Positions 1 to 9,588 of a stretch of 64,000 nt of DNA are shown here, piece by piece. The notes below the pieces were generated by a model. That model was given only the letters and a program-made list of their open reading frames with translations. It was not told the DNA's origin and did not search any database. Source of the stretch: Agrobacterium tumefaciens (GTDB lineage Bacteria; Pseudomonadota; Alphaproteobacteria; Rhizobiales; Rhizobiaceae). Each line of letters starts with the position of its first letter. Position 1 is the stretch's first letter. The translations under genes and the position numbers were made by a program. The stretch covers positions 55,178 to 119,177 of the forward strand of contig NZ_JXQV01000051.1 of assembly GCF_000834635.1 (NCBI RefSeq). The letters run 5' to 3'.

Positions 1-2
1 TC

Positions 3-215
3 AAGCCGCTGGAAGACAAGTGGTACATGTCCGAAGAGGAAGTTGCTGCCCTTCAGGCCAAGACGAGCGCTGCCAGCAGCGGTCCAACAGGCTCCTTCGG
101 CATCGGCAAGGGCGGCTTTGACGCCAAGGCCCTGATTGCCTGGGCAGTCGTCGGTATTCCGATCGTCTGGGGTATCTGGATCACCCTGCAGAAGACATTC
201 GTTCTGTTCACCTGA
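3..215 (+). CDS. C-terminal fragment of an OFA-family (oxalate/formate-type) MFS transporter
   Basis: The reading frame is open from the left edge and ends at the stop at 213-215, so only the last ~70 residues of a longer gene are present. A basic/aromatic stretch (KPLEDKWYM) is followed by a polar linker and one final hydrophobic segment (about ALIAWAVVGIPIVWGIWITL) ending near the C-terminus. From memory, that final segment resembles the extra C-terminal helix, or 'small subunit', associated with oxalate:formate antiporter family MFS proteins of proteobacteria. The internal ATG at 27 is unlikely to be a start because coding continues upstream of it. A bidirectional terminator follows at 239-267. 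The substrate cannot be judged from this fragment. Confidence 0.55.
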   Translation, partial: KPLEDKWYMSEEEVAALQAKTSAASSGPTGSFGIGKGGFDAKALIAWAVVGIPIVWGIWITLQKTFVLFT

Positions 216-238
216 TCTTGCAGGCACCTTAAAATGGG

Positions 239-267
239 AAAAGGCGGCTTTGAGGCCGCCTTTTTTT
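239..267. terminator. Bidirectional intrinsic terminator between OFA transporter and chemoreceptor
   Basis: A perfect 10-bp stem (AAAAGGCGGC / GCCGCCTTTT) with a 6-nt loop is flanked by A and T runs. It can therefore end the transporter transcript on + and the convergent chemoreceptor transcript on -. Confidence 0.85.
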
Positions 268-282
268 ATGGGTTCGGTTGGT

Positions 283-2043
283 TCAGAACTCGGACCATTG
301 TGGAGCCGCCGCGGCAGATCCCCGGGAGGCAGCAGCCACTCTGGGCCTCGATGGCGCCTTTGGATGCGCGCCTGGCGTCGATTGTGAGGCGCGCGATGTG
401 TCGTTGCCCACATTGAACTGGAGCAGCAGTTGGCGAAGGCTTTCTGCTTCACGCGCGAGGCCGTGGCTTGCGGCATTGGTTTCTTCCACCATCGCAGCGT
501 TTTTCTGCGTCGCCTGGTCCATCAGGTTGACCGCATCATTGATCTCAGCCAGGCCGTTTGCCTGTTCTTTTGATGCGTCGACGATAGCGGAAACATTCAT
601 TTCAATGAGCCCGACCTGATTGACGATGTCTTTCAGGGCATCGCCCGTCTGGCCAACAAGCTCGACACCGTTGGCGACCTGTTGGCGCGAGGTGTTGATG
701 AGGTTCTTGATTTCCTTAGCCGCACTTGCCGAGCGTTGTGCCAGCTCACGCACTTCCTGAGCAACCACTGCAAAGCCCTTGCCAGCCTCACCCGCTCTTG
801 CTGCCTCTACGCCAGCGTTCAGCGCCAAAAGGTTTGTCTGAAAGGCGATGTCATCGATAACACCGATGATGTTGGTGATCTGGCCGGAGGATTGGGAAAT
901 CTCGCCCATGGCGCCGATAGCGCGGTGCACGATAGAACCTGACACTTCAGCGCTTTTCTTGGTGGAGACCACAAGCTTTCCAGCCTCATCGGCCCGCATA
1001 CTCGAATCTTTGACCGCCGTGGTAATCTCTTCCAGCGCCGCCGCCGTCTCTTCAAGCGAAGCTGCTTGCTGCTCTGTGCGGGTGGCCAGTTGGTCTGCAC
1101 CTGTGCGGATTTCGGCCGAGCCGGAGGCAATGGTTGCGGAGTTTTGTGCGACGGTCTGCATGGTGGAGCGCAGTTTTTCGATCACGTCGTTGAAATCCCC
1201 CCTCAGCTTTTCCATGCTGGGAACGAAGGGCTTGTCGAGGTGCTGGCGCAACTCACCGTCTGCCAGCATGCGCAGCGCATCGGCCAATGTCGATATGGCG
1301 CTCATGCGCGGGGTGACATCGGTTGCGAATTTCACGACCTTGATGACCTTGCCGTTGCTATCGATAATCGGATTGTAAGCGGCCTGAATCCAGACCTCCT
1401 GACCGTTTTTCGCGAAGCGCACAAACTCATCGGAGATGAATTCGCCCTTTGCCAGTCGCTCCCAGAAATCCACATATTTACTGGAGGCCGTGTAGGCAGG
1501 ATCGCAGAAGATTCTATGATGTTTGCCGACAATATCGCCAAGGCTATATTTCATTGCATTGCAGAAATTCTCATTCGCGGTGATGATTTCGCCCGTCGGC
1601 TTGAATTCGATCATGGCTTGCGAACGTGAAATCGCTTCCAGTTTGCTGTTGTCTTCCGCAGCCTTGACCTTTTTCTCGGTAATGACGGTCGCAGTCTTGA
1701 CGACTTTGTAGGGCCGCCCGCCACGAAACACCGGATTGTAGGACGCTTCGATCCATGCCTCGCTGCCATCCTTGCGGATGCGCTTGTACTCACCGGCATC
1801 ATATTTGCCTTTGGCGAGGGAAGCCCAGAAATTGGCATATGTTGGAGAAGCGACATAGTCCTTGTCGCAGAATATGCGGTGATGTTTGCCAATGATTTCG
1901 GAGAGTTCATAACCCAGCGCGGAACAGAAATTCTTGTTCGCGTTGAGGATGTTACCTTTAAGGTCGAACTCGATCACGGCTTGAGAACTCGATAGAGCTT
2001 CCAGAACGTGGCGGGCATCCGCGTTTTTCCCAAGCCAAAGCAT
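283..2043 (-). CDS. Soluble methyl-accepting chemotaxis protein with two PAS domains
   Basis: A 586-residue chemoreceptor with two tandem PAS/PAC domains (about residues 8-125 and 130-250), a short linker region and a C-terminal MCP signalling coiled coil. The hairpin tip around IDDIAFQTNLLALNAGVEAA is the CheA/CheW-contact region. No transmembrane segment is visible, so it is probably cytoplasmic. Both PAS domains contain the same GKHHRIFCD motif. This PAS-PAS-MCP layout resembles BdlA and related energy/redox or aerotaxis sensors; the ligand (heme or flavin) is not proven. The ATG at 2043 is preferred over the upstream TTG at 2055 because GGGAG lies 6 nt before it. A minus-strand cheW lies just upstream. 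Confidence 0.9.
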   Translation of the reverse strand: MLWLGKNADARHVLEALSSSQAVIEFDLKGNILNANKNFCSALGYELSEIIGKHHRIFCDKDYVASPTYANFWASLAKGKYDAGEYKRIRKDGSEAWIEASYNPVFRGGRPYKVVKTATVITEKKVKAAEDNSKLEAISRSQAMIEFKPTGEIITANENFCNAMKYSLGDIVGKHHRIFCDPAYTASSKYVDFWERLAKGEFISDEFVRFAKNGQEVWIQAAYNPIIDSNGKVIKVVKFATDVTPRMSAISTLADALRMLADGELRQHLDKPFVPSMEKLRGDFNDVIEKLRSTMQTVAQNSATIASGSAEIRTGADQLATRTEQQAASLEETAAALEEITTAVKDSSMRADEAGKLVVSTKKSAEVSGSIVHRAIGAMGEISQSSGQITNIIGVIDDIAFQTNLLALNAGVEAARAGEAGKGFAVVAQEVRELAQRSASAAKEIKNLINTSRQQVANGVELVGQTGDALKDIVNQVGLIEMNVSAIVDASKEQANGLAEINDAVNLMDQATQKNAAMVEETNAASHGLAREAESLRQLLLQFNVGNDTSRASQSTPGAHPKAPSRPRVAAASRGSAAAAPQWSEF

Positions 2044-2055
2044 ATGATCTCCCAA

Positions 2056-2280
2056 TGAGCTGTCATGCCGCGGCAGTACGCATCAGTATCCGCGTGTGTT
2101 TCGTAGAGTTGTCAGCTTCTTATGTCTTCTAGGTTGTATTAAACATCACCTGCATTAATTTTTGATTTATTAGTTAGTCAAAATAAGTATATATCTATAA
2201 CAATCAAATTTTTCCGTTATTTTATTAGTTTTATTCTATAATTATATTGCGTCGTCTTTTATTATTATTGCGAGCAAACG
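2056..2280. other. Very AT-rich intergenic region upstream of the chemoreceptor
   Basis: Most of 2130-2260 is A and T, in sharp contrast to the GC-rich genes on both sides, and no convincing ORF is present. It sits between the terminator of cheW and the start of the chemoreceptor, so it probably holds the chemoreceptor promoter and possibly sites for AT-binding nucleoid proteins. No specific operator could be assigned. Confidence 0.5.
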
Positions 2281-2313
2281 AAAAAACGCCGCCCGATGTC
2301 GGGCAGCGTTTTT
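2281..2313. terminator. Intrinsic terminator downstream of cheW
   Basis: The hairpin AAAAACGC-c-GCCCGA / TCGGGC-a-GCGTTTTT has one internal mismatch. T runs exist on both strands; it lies 28 nt past the cheW stop on the minus strand. Confidence 0.8.
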
Positions 2314-2341
2314 GATAGTGAAGTCCTGTGGAGCCTGGTGC

Positions 2342-2818
2342 TTATGCGGCCAGATCGTCCAGATCCGAACCCTTGAACATCTTGGCGAGGTTTAGGAAGC
2401 AGATCATACCATGCTCATTGGCAATGATGCCTTCGGAGAAGGACTTGTCGAACGATGCGGACACTTCCGGAACCGGCTGAACCTGGCTTGCAGGAATGGT
2501 CAGAATGTCTGAAACGCGATCCACCAGCATGCCGATGACCATGTTATGAACTTCTGCCACGACAATCGCGCTGCGCTCATTGGCAACGGTGCTCTTCATG
2601 CCAAGCTTGTAGGCGAGATCGATAATTGGAATAACCGAGCCGCGAAGGTTCATCACGCCGATGACGTCCTTCGGTGCGTGTGGAAGGGGAGTGGAAGGAG
2701 CCCAGCCGCGGATCTCACGGATCGTGGTCGTTTTGACGCAGAACTCCTGATCGTGCAGACGAAAGGCGATAATCTCGAGGGTATCGCCGCCGAAGTTTGT
2801 TGAAGTAATCGTAACCAT
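2342..2818 (-). CDS. CheW-like chemotaxis coupling protein
   Basis: A 158-residue single CheW domain (EIIAFRLHDQEFCV near the N-terminus, then GVMNLRGSVIPIIDL, then a C-terminal NLAKMF). CheW bridges chemoreceptors and the CheA kinase. The ATG at 2818 follows GGGAAGA at a good distance; the longer frame that begins 55 codons upstream encodes no recognisable domain and is rejected. It precedes the PAS-PAS chemoreceptor on the same strand but is separated from it by a terminator, so the two are neighbours rather than one transcript. The protein may couple this receptor or be an extra CheW outside the main che operon. Confidence 0.88.
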   Translation of the reverse strand: MVTITSTNFGGDTLEIIAFRLHDQEFCVKTTTIREIRGWAPSTPLPHAPKDVIGVMNLRGSVIPIIDLAYKLGMKSTVANERSAIVVAEVHNMVIGMLVDRVSDILTIPASQVQPVPEVSASFDKSFSEGIIANEHGMICFLNLAKMFKGSDLDDLAA

Positions 2819-3037
2819 CAGAATTCTTCCCAATCTTTGTTCTGGGCTGTGCAAGCGCACCGACGCTAGCGTATCCGGACTTTGGCTTCCTGCCTGGTGT
2901 ACGAACAACCGGGATGGTAGTCCCGGCTTCATCCGCTCAGTGTTAACAGAAATATGTTTCTCAAATCTAAACTGCGTTAACAAGTTCTCAGAATATATGC
3001 GCCATGCGGAAGTCTTTCGCTGCCGTGTTCCAGCCTA

Positions 3038-6000
3038 TCAATACTCTTTTTCGTAGAATATGCCCGCCGCACCTTCGCCATCGCCGCCTGCTTCGCCGCG
3101 CAGCTTTACGCCGCGCCCGACATCCAGATTGATGATGGCCTTGGCACCGGAACTGCCGCTTTGTTCCAGCTCCAGGTAGGTCTTGTCATTGAGATACTTG
3201 CCCGCCGAGACCCTGGCCTGACCTTCTGAGTCGGTTGAGATATCGAGATCGTCGATGCCAAGATTGCTGCGCAGGCTATCAAACAGCGATGTGGACCGCC
3301 CACCTGCCAGCTGCCCCGCCGCATCTGCCAGCCGGGCAATCTGCAAGGCGGAGAGCTTCGACATGGATTGGCCAAAAATCAGCTGCGCCATGACCTCGTC
3401 CTGCGGAAGGGCAGGGGACGAGGTAAAGCCGAATGCCGGGTCGTTTGCGTTCCCTGTCACCGATACGGTTACTGTGGTCGAACCTGCAGTCGATTCCGCC
3501 GCCATGTTGAGAACCGGCACAAGGCCGCCGCCGAAGGTTATGTCGCCGGTGGTGAAATCGAGACGGCGGGTCAGGATTTCCAGTCGGCCACGCTTCATTT
3601 CAAAGCCGCCGGAAACGGCGGGAGCAGCCGCTGTGCCGCGTACCGTCAGGCTGCCCGTCAACTCGGCGTCGATGCCGCGCCCACGCACGAATATGCCGCT
3701 GGGTGCGTTGATCTGAAGATCGAGCGCTATGGGCGAAGAGCTGCCAGAGCCACCCTTGTCGGAATTGATTTCGCGGTCCTGTGCCCGAACGGCCGGAGGC
3801 GCATTCTTATGCTTGATGTTGATCTGGGAAAGCGAAGCGGGCAGGCGTTCCGGAATTGTGATCGCACTTTTTTCAAGTGTGATCGTGCCCCCCAGAACAG
3901 GTCCGTTCAAAACGGGACCCTTGAGCGTCAATGTGCCGCTGGCAACGGTTGTGAACAACGTACCGTCATTATAGGCGGCGCGATTGAGCGTGATCGTCAG
4001 ATCAGCCGGAAACCCGGAACCGCGCGTGATGCCAACCGAGCCCGTACCTGAAACGGTGCCGCCGCCAGCCAATTTGCCTGTCAGGCGCGAGATTGTTGCC
4101 TGATCGCGCTGGAAATTGATCGTCGCGCCGAGATTGTTGACCGTGAGGTTTCTGCGCACATCCGTCACGCGCGTGCCATCGGTCGTCACGCTGCCGCTGA
4201 TGAGCGGGGCGGCGAGAGTGCCGTCGATTTTGACATCGAGCGAGGCCTTGCCTTCAACATCAAAGCCTTGTGCGGCGGTTTGTGCTGCTACTGCACCGAA
4301 GGGCAGGTTGCCCCGGAAGGCCATTGAAATGGGCCGGTTGCCGCCAACACCCAGCGTGCCACCACCGGAAAGGGCTAGACCGCCCTGTCCGGTCACATTG
4401 GTGTCCAGGCGCAACGTGCCGCCAGCAAAGCGGCCATTGGCCTTGATGCCGAGGGCACCGAGCCCCGCAGAACGCGTCTGGCTGACTGCCGCGTCGGACC
4501 ATGTCAGATCATAATCGACAGCAGGATCGGATGCCGGTCCTTTGGCGACAACTGTGCCGGAAATTGTTCCGGCTGCATCAAGGCCGGGAGAAAACGCATT
4601 CGCCAGATTGGCGGGGAGGGCGCGAATATTGGTATTCAGATTAAGGGTCGATCCGGCCGTACCGCTGACCTCGACACGTCCGTTGCCGGTCTGGATGACA
4701 ATGCCTGAAAGGCGCGCAGACCCTCCCTCGACTGCGATGGCTGTCGGCTGGGCGAGCTTGACCGGAATGCCGAGCGGCGTGGCCGACAAGGCGTCGATCT
4801 TGACCGCGATGGCGCCACCGCCCGTGTCGGTGCTGCCCTTCAGGATCAGCGGCGCGTTGTCGTAGCGGGCATTGAGGTCGAAGGCTGTAGCCGTGCCTGA
4901 GTGGTTGATATCAAGGTTCAAGCCCGAAATGGCGACAGCACCGGCATTGATTGCTTGTGCCTGCACCGTGCCGTTGACGGCGAGTGCTTGCAGATCGTCC
5001 ACCTTGAGGTTGGCCACTAATTTTGAAACGGCTGCCGTACCCTGCCCAACTGCGTCACCGGAAGCGCTGATGATCGCCGCTATTTTTCCGCCCGCATTGG
5101 ATAGCTCAACATTGCCTTTGATATCGCCGTTGGCCTGCTGCGCTGCAAGCGCCGCCAGAAGCGAAAGGTCCGGGAAGTCGAAGGCGAGTTTGCCGCTTGG
5201 GAGGAAGTCGGGTGTGAACTGAAGCTGGCCGGTTAGCACATTGCGACCAACCGTGACATTGAGCTGCGGAATGGCGGTTCCGTTTTCGCCCTGAACGAGT
5301 TCGCCCGTTGCATCGATGACCTGACCATCCAGCGACCCGCTTGCCTGTAGCTTTGCCTGTGGAGCGTTGAGGTCGGCTTTTCCGCTCGCAGAAACGTTCA
5401 GCGCCTCCAGCGCGCGGCCTGCCAGCGTCGCTTTGGCCGAATTGAGGCTCAGCTGGAAATCGGCAGCCGTCAGTGGTCCCTGAGCTTCCAGCGAAAAGCC
5501 GAGTGCGCCGGATGCCTGCGGGGTGAGTTTCTCCAGCGCTGGCAATCGCCCGCCGAGCTTCGCAGAGACATTGCCATTTTCAAGCGACACGTCGCCATTG
5601 GCTTCGAGCGTCCCGGATTTGACGACGAGGTTCTCAACGCTGGTCCGGCCGCCGATCGTGCTGTTGACATAGGCATCGATGGCTATGGTCGTGTCGAATT
5701 TCTCAGCAAGGGCTGGTGGCAGAACGGCGGGAAGCACGAACAGCCGCAGATTTGTGGCGATGGTTCTGGCCGTGAGGCCATAGGTACCGCTGCCGGTGCC
5801 GCCGATGCTCGCACTTTCCAGTGTCGCGCCTTCGAATGCGATGCTTTGCGGGGAAATGCGCAACGGCGCATTCAGGGTCAACGGGGCCTTGATGGCTCTT
5901 TCGAGGTCCGGTGCAGTCAGGGCGGACTGCGCAATGCTGAGCGATGTCTTGACCGTACCCGTCTGGCTGGCAAGATTGAGATCATCACTGCTTGCGGTGA

Positions 6001-7198
6001 GCTTCACGTCTTCCACGCGGCCCTGGGGTGCAGCCAGCGAGCGCAGGGATGCCGATAGGCCAAGCTTTGCGGCTGTGGCATTGCCGCGCAGGGAGAGGTC
6101 GATGCCGTTGACGAGGGCTGCAATCTCGCCGCCTTCGAGCGGCAGACGGATGTCCACAGGCCCATTCGTGCCGATCAGATTTGCTGAGAGATCATTCTGG
6201 CCTTGCTGATCGATGGCGCCAGATGCTGTCAGTAGCAGCTTGCCGGTTTCAAGATTTCCACTCTCAACGCTGATGCGTCCGCCAGGTGCGATGCTGGCTG
6301 CAAGGTCAAGCTTCGTCTGGCCTTCAAACAGCTGGCGCAGAAGTGGTGGCAGCAGCATGTCAGGCTGTCCACCGCCATGCAGTTCGAGCCGCCGTGTGCT
6401 GTCGCTCAGGAGTTGATGGCGGCCCGTCACGTCAAGCACCGGGTTGCCCGCGACATTACCAGTCAGCGTGCCTGTCCAGTCGGAAAGTGCGCCCTGGCCC
6501 TTCAGGTCCAGCGCAACGGCTGGCGCGTCTGGCAGTCGCAGAATGGTTGCCAGCAGGCCGCCTCGCGGTTCACTCACAGAGGCATCAAGCTTCAGCACAT
6601 TGTCTTCAGGCGCAAAAACAATATCGGCCTTGACCAGTGCGTTCGGCTCATCCTTGCGATTGGCGGTCAGAAGGAGTGCGATCTTGCTGCTTGTCGCCGT
6701 GCCCTGACCTTTGGCGGCCAGCTCGAATGCGCGGCCAGCGAGTTTTTCGCCGAGCCTGATATCCGGCAATGCCAGATTATCGATGGCGATCTCGACCGGG
6801 AGGGAAAACCCGCCTGAACTTTCTGGCTGCGGCTCGCTTGGTGGAAGCGGCGCTCTGTCGAGGCTGATATTCGCAGCGCTGATACGGTGTGCGTGAAACG
6901 TGCCGCGCAGCAGGTCCAGAGGCGCCCAGTCCACTTCCACGCCGTTCAATTGCGCATATGTGCTTTCACGGTCTGCAATCGTCACCTGCGCCAGACGCAA
7001 ATTGCCCGTTAGCAGGCCTGACGGCGCGGATAGGGTGATGGTTTGGTCCGGTGAGGAAATGAGCGTTGAGACCCGTGATGCCGCAAATTGTGCGCCTGTC
7101 GGTGTCAGGCCGACGAGAAGGACGGCCACCAACAGCAGACCCACGACGCCAAGGGCGACGTAGAGGATTGAGGTCAACAATCGGATCAATGCGGTCAT
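3038..7198 (-). CDS. tamB: Translocation and assembly module subunit TamB
   Basis: A 1386-residue protein with one N-terminal membrane anchor (about residues 9-30, LTSILYVALGVVGLLLVAVLLV), a very long repetitive beta-rich body with many G/A/T/L/D strands, and a C-terminal TamB (DUF490) domain ending in the typical aromatic EKEY. TamB forms a periplasm-spanning groove that works with TamA in outer-membrane protein assembly and/or lipid transport. It follows tamA closely on the same strand (stop of tamA at 7239, start at 7198). The TTG one codon upstream is an alternative, but no clear Shine-Dalgarno separates the two. Confidence 0.93.
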   Translation of the reverse strand: MTALIRLLTSILYVALGVVGLLLVAVLLVGLTPTGAQFAASRVSTLISSPDQTITLSAPSGLLTGNLRLAQVTIADRESTYAQLNGVEVDWAPLDLLRGTFHAHRISAANISLDRAPLPPSEPQPESSGGFSLPVEIAIDNLALPDIRLGEKLAGRAFELAAKGQGTATSSKIALLLTANRKDEPNALVKADIVFAPEDNVLKLDASVSEPRGGLLATILRLPDAPAVALDLKGQGALSDWTGTLTGNVAGNPVLDVTGRHQLLSDSTRRLELHGGGQPDMLLPPLLRQLFEGQTKLDLAASIAPGGRISVESGNLETGKLLLTASGAIDQQGQNDLSANLIGTNGPVDIRLPLEGGEIAALVNGIDLSLRGNATAAKLGLSASLRSLAAPQGRVEDVKLTASSDDLNLASQTGTVKTSLSIAQSALTAPDLERAIKAPLTLNAPLRISPQSIAFEGATLESASIGGTGSGTYGLTARTIATNLRLFVLPAVLPPALAEKFDTTIAIDAYVNSTIGGRTSVENLVVKSGTLEANGDVSLENGNVSAKLGGRLPALEKLTPQASGALGFSLEAQGPLTAADFQLSLNSAKATLAGRALEALNVSASGKADLNAPQAKLQASGSLDGQVIDATGELVQGENGTAIPQLNVTVGRNVLTGQLQFTPDFLPSGKLAFDFPDLSLLAALAAQQANGDIKGNVELSNAGGKIAAIISASGDAVGQGTAAVSKLVANLKVDDLQALAVNGTVQAQAINAGAVAISGLNLDINHSGTATAFDLNARYDNAPLILKGSTDTGGGAIAVKIDALSATPLGIPVKLAQPTAIAVEGGSARLSGIVIQTGNGRVEVSGTAGSTLNLNTNIRALPANLANAFSPGLDAAGTISGTVVAKGPASDPAVDYDLTWSDAAVSQTRSAGLGALGIKANGRFAGGTLRLDTNVTGQGGLALSGGGTLGVGGNRPISMAFRGNLPFGAVAAQTAAQGFDVEGKASLDVKIDGTLAAPLISGSVTTDGTRVTDVRRNLTVNNLGATINFQRDQATISRLTGKLAGGGTVSGTGSVGITRGSGFPADLTITLNRAAYNDGTLFTTVASGTLTLKGPVLNGPVLGGTITLEKSAITIPERLPASLSQINIKHKNAPPAVRAQDREINSDKGGSGSSSPIALDLQINAPSGIFVRGRGIDAELTGSLTVRGTAAAPAVSGGFEMKRGRLEILTRRLDFTTGDITFGGGLVPVLNMAAESTAGSTTVTVSVTGNANDPAFGFTSSPALPQDEVMAQLIFGQSMSKLSALQIARLADAAGQLAGGRSTSLFDSLRSNLGIDDLDISTDSEGQARVSAGKYLNDKTYLELEQSGSSGAKAIINLDVGRGVKLRGEAGGDGEGAAGIFYEKEY

Positions 7199-7238
7199 CA
7201 AGCGTCATCACTCTGCTGGTTGCGAAAGGCTGCTGTCC

Positions 7239-9164
7239 TTAGAAGGACTGGCCAATGCCGGCATAAATGCCAAAGCTGCTTCCACCCTCATATTTCTTGA
7301 GAGGCATGGCGACATCAAGACGCAAGGGTCCGAATGGCGTTGCATATCGAAGGCCGAGACCCGCGCCGGCGCGGAAGTCGGAAAAATCAGGTGCGAAATC
7401 CGACGAGACGACACCGGCATCGACAAAGGGAACGAGCCCGATGGTTTCCGTGACCTTGATGCGCGCTTCCACCGAGCTGACGATGTAAGAGCGTCCGCCG
7501 GTTGCCTCGCCCGCATCATTATAGGGCGAAATTTCCTGATAGCTGTAGCCGCGAACCGAGCCGCCGCCGCCGGCATAAAAGCGCCGAGTGGCGGGTACAT
7601 CTTCCAGCGAGCTTGCCCCAATCAACACGCCGCCTGCGATTTTGCCCGCGAGCACCACCTGATCATCCGATCCCAGCCCCTTATATCCAGTCGTGGAGCC
7701 TTCAAAGGTGGAGAAGATCGTGCCGTTCAAGGCTTCAAAACTGGGCTTGGCTGACACCGCAGCCCTGAAGCCCTCGGTCGGGTTCAGCTTGTCGTCACGC
7801 ATGTCACGCACGAACTCCAGCGGAACGGATGTTGTCAGATATTGGTTGTTGCCGAATGCATCATCCGTATCCGTCCATTCCACTTCAAATCCGGCGGCCG
7901 CGGTGTCGTAATCGTTGAACTCATAGGAAAAGCCCGCATAGCCGGTGACGGATCTGGCGTCATAGCTATCGGGATGCTCTGTCTTGGCCTTGAGGCTTGC
8001 CGTAAACGTCGTTTCCGGCGTGAGGACACCGGGCTTGGTAAAGATTATCCCGGCCGAATAATCCATATCCTTTGCGTTGGAGGCCTCGCCCAGACGCGAT
8101 ACCGCACCTTCTATGCGCAGCGATTCGGCCCGGCCAAAGAGATTGCGATGCCCCCAATAGCCTTGCAGGCCGATGCCTTCGGTGGTCGAGTATTGAGCGC
8201 CGACGCCCAGATAGCGGTGCTTTCCCTCCGACACTTCAATCGTCAGCGGTATTGATCCGTTGGGCGCCAGTGCGGACGCTTCCTTGATGCTGACGCTGGA
8301 AAAGACGCTGAGCTTGCGCAGACGGTCTGCTGCCTTGCGCAATTTCTCCGGGGAATAGGCTTCGCCACCATTGAGCCGCGAGTAGCGTCGGATGAAGTCT
8401 GCATCCACAGTGCGTGGGCCTTTGATGGAGACATCGCCAAGCGGTGCGACAGGTCCACCTTCCGCAGCCATGGTCAGATCGACCGAATTGTTGGCATGGT
8501 TGGCGACGGCCTGCCGGGTGGTCAGCGCTGCAAGCGGACGACCTTCAGCCTTCAGGTCTTCAACGAGTTTGTTGCCCGCTTTGATGATGGCGAGCGATCC
8601 CGCATCACCGCCCGTGACAAGGCCGTATTGCTCCAGATCCCGTCCTGCAACATCCCCCTCCAGCCTGACATTTCCCAGCGTAAACACCGGGCCGGGTGTC
8701 ACGTCGATGACGACAGGCACGGGTGCGGAGCGGTTGAATGTGGGGTTAGGCGGTATGGAGTCGATATCTTGCCCCGCCACGGTGATCTTGACCGTGCCGC
8801 CATAGCGGGCGTTTTCATAAAGTGCTGCGACCAGGCGCTCCCGGTCATCACGCGCGCGAATCAGAAGACCAAGATCGCCCGATGCCGGTTTTTCCGGTTC
8901 GGCCGCCAGAAGGGAACTGTTGTTAAGGCTCTGCTCAAGCTTCGTGTCGGCGCCCGGAGCATTCAGGGTTACCGCGAATGTGACCGGATCGAGAACCTGT
9001 TGCTCTTCCTCGTCAGAGCCGAAAAGCGTGATGCCAAATATCTTGAAAGCGTAGGCGTTACGAGCGAAGCCCGGATACATCACGATTGACGCCGCAACCG
9101 CCATCGCGGTGCCAGCCTTCCAGAACGCAATACTCATCTTTGGGTCAGTCCGTCGTTTTGGCAT
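7239..9164 (-). CDS. tamA: Translocation and assembly module subunit TamA (Omp85 family)
   Basis: An outer-membrane protein of about 641 residues with a signal peptide (hydrophobic run ending ...GFARNAYA), POTRA-like repeats in the N-terminal half and a C-terminal Omp85 (bacterial surface antigen) barrel. It ends with aromatic residues (IGQSF) and contains GGGGSVRGYSY, the conserved VRGY/F loop motif of the family. Three starts are possible. I prefer the ATG at 9164 (AAAGAAG just upstream, basic n-region MPKRR) over the ATG at 9137 (no Shine-Dalgarno) and the longer form from 9227. It is upstream of tamB in a two-gene unit. Confidence 0.92.
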   Translation of the reverse strand: MPKRRTDPKMSIAFWKAGTAMAVAASIVMYPGFARNAYAFKIFGITLFGSDEEEQQVLDPVTFAVTLNAPGADTKLEQSLNNSSLLAAEPEKPASGDLGLLIRARDDRERLVAALYENARYGGTVKITVAGQDIDSIPPNPTFNRSAPVPVVIDVTPGPVFTLGNVRLEGDVAGRDLEQYGLVTGGDAGSLAIIKAGNKLVEDLKAEGRPLAALTTRQAVANHANNSVDLTMAAEGGPVAPLGDVSIKGPRTVDADFIRRYSRLNGGEAYSPEKLRKAADRLRKLSVFSSVSIKEASALAPNGSIPLTIEVSEGKHRYLGVGAQYSTTEGIGLQGYWGHRNLFGRAESLRIEGAVSRLGEASNAKDMDYSAGIIFTKPGVLTPETTFTASLKAKTEHPDSYDARSVTGYAGFSYEFNDYDTAAAGFEVEWTDTDDAFGNNQYLTTSVPLEFVRDMRDDKLNPTEGFRAAVSAKPSFEALNGTIFSTFEGSTTGYKGLGSDDQVVLAGKIAGGVLIGASSLEDVPATRRFYAGGGGSVRGYSYQEISPYNDAGEATGGRSYIVSSVEARIKVTETIGLVPFVDAGVVSSDFAPDFSDFRAGAGLGLRYATPFGPLRLDVAMPLKKYEGGSSFGIYAGIGQSF

Positions 9165-9290
9165 ACGCTTCTTTATGGTTGAGCATGTACTATCGAAGCC
9201 AGTGGTTTCCCGTCCGTTAATATTCAAGTTTAATCATAAACTTAATGATATGGCACCTGAAAAAGCACATTTTGGGCCCTGCAAACGCAA

Positions 9291-9312
9291 AAGCCCCGGC
9301 GAACCGGGGCTT
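9291..9312 (-). terminator. Terminator of the small lipoprotein gene
   Basis: A 9-bp perfect GC-rich stem AAGCCCCGG / CCGGGGCTT with a 4-nt loop lies 25 nt after the stop at 9337 on the minus strand and is followed by a short T stretch on that strand. Confidence 0.75.
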
Positions 9313-9336
9313 CTTTCTGTGCCAATAAAGGCGTAA

Positions 9337-9588
9337 TTAGCGGCAACGGGCCGTGTAACGCTGACCGTACTGGTCGCGGTAGTAGCAATAGCCTGGCTCG
9401 GAAGCATTGCCGATCAACGCACCACCAACGCCACCGATTGCAGCACCGACTGCTGCGCCGCGTACGTTGCCGGTGACTGCGCCGCCGATGACTGCGCCGG
9501 AAACTGCACCAATCGATGCGCCCTTTTCAGTCTGCGTGCAGCCTGCAAGCGTCAAACCGATGACGGCGAAAATAATAGCCTTTTTCAT
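9337..9588 (-). CDS. Small glycine-zipper lipoprotein
   Basis: An 83-residue precursor with a type II signal peptide. The lipobox LAGC places the acylated cysteine at residue 17. The mature part carries repeated GxxxG motifs (GAVSGAVIGGAVTG, AAVGAAIGGVGGALIG) typical of glycine-zipper/YMGG-like envelope proteins, and a short C-terminal YCYYRDQYGQRYTARC with two cysteines. It is probably an outer-membrane lipoprotein; its specific role is unknown. It is a single gene with its own terminator, divergent from hemA. Confidence 0.8.
   Translation of the reverse strand: MKKAIIFAVIGLTLAGCTQTEKGASIGAVSGAVIGGAVTGNVRGAAVGAAIGGVGGALIGNASEPGYCYYRDQYGQRYTARCR

Noticed and set aside
1066..1629. Plus-strand ORFs of up to 187 codons opposite the chemoreceptor
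   Set aside because: They are antisense to an unambiguous MCP and contain no domain.
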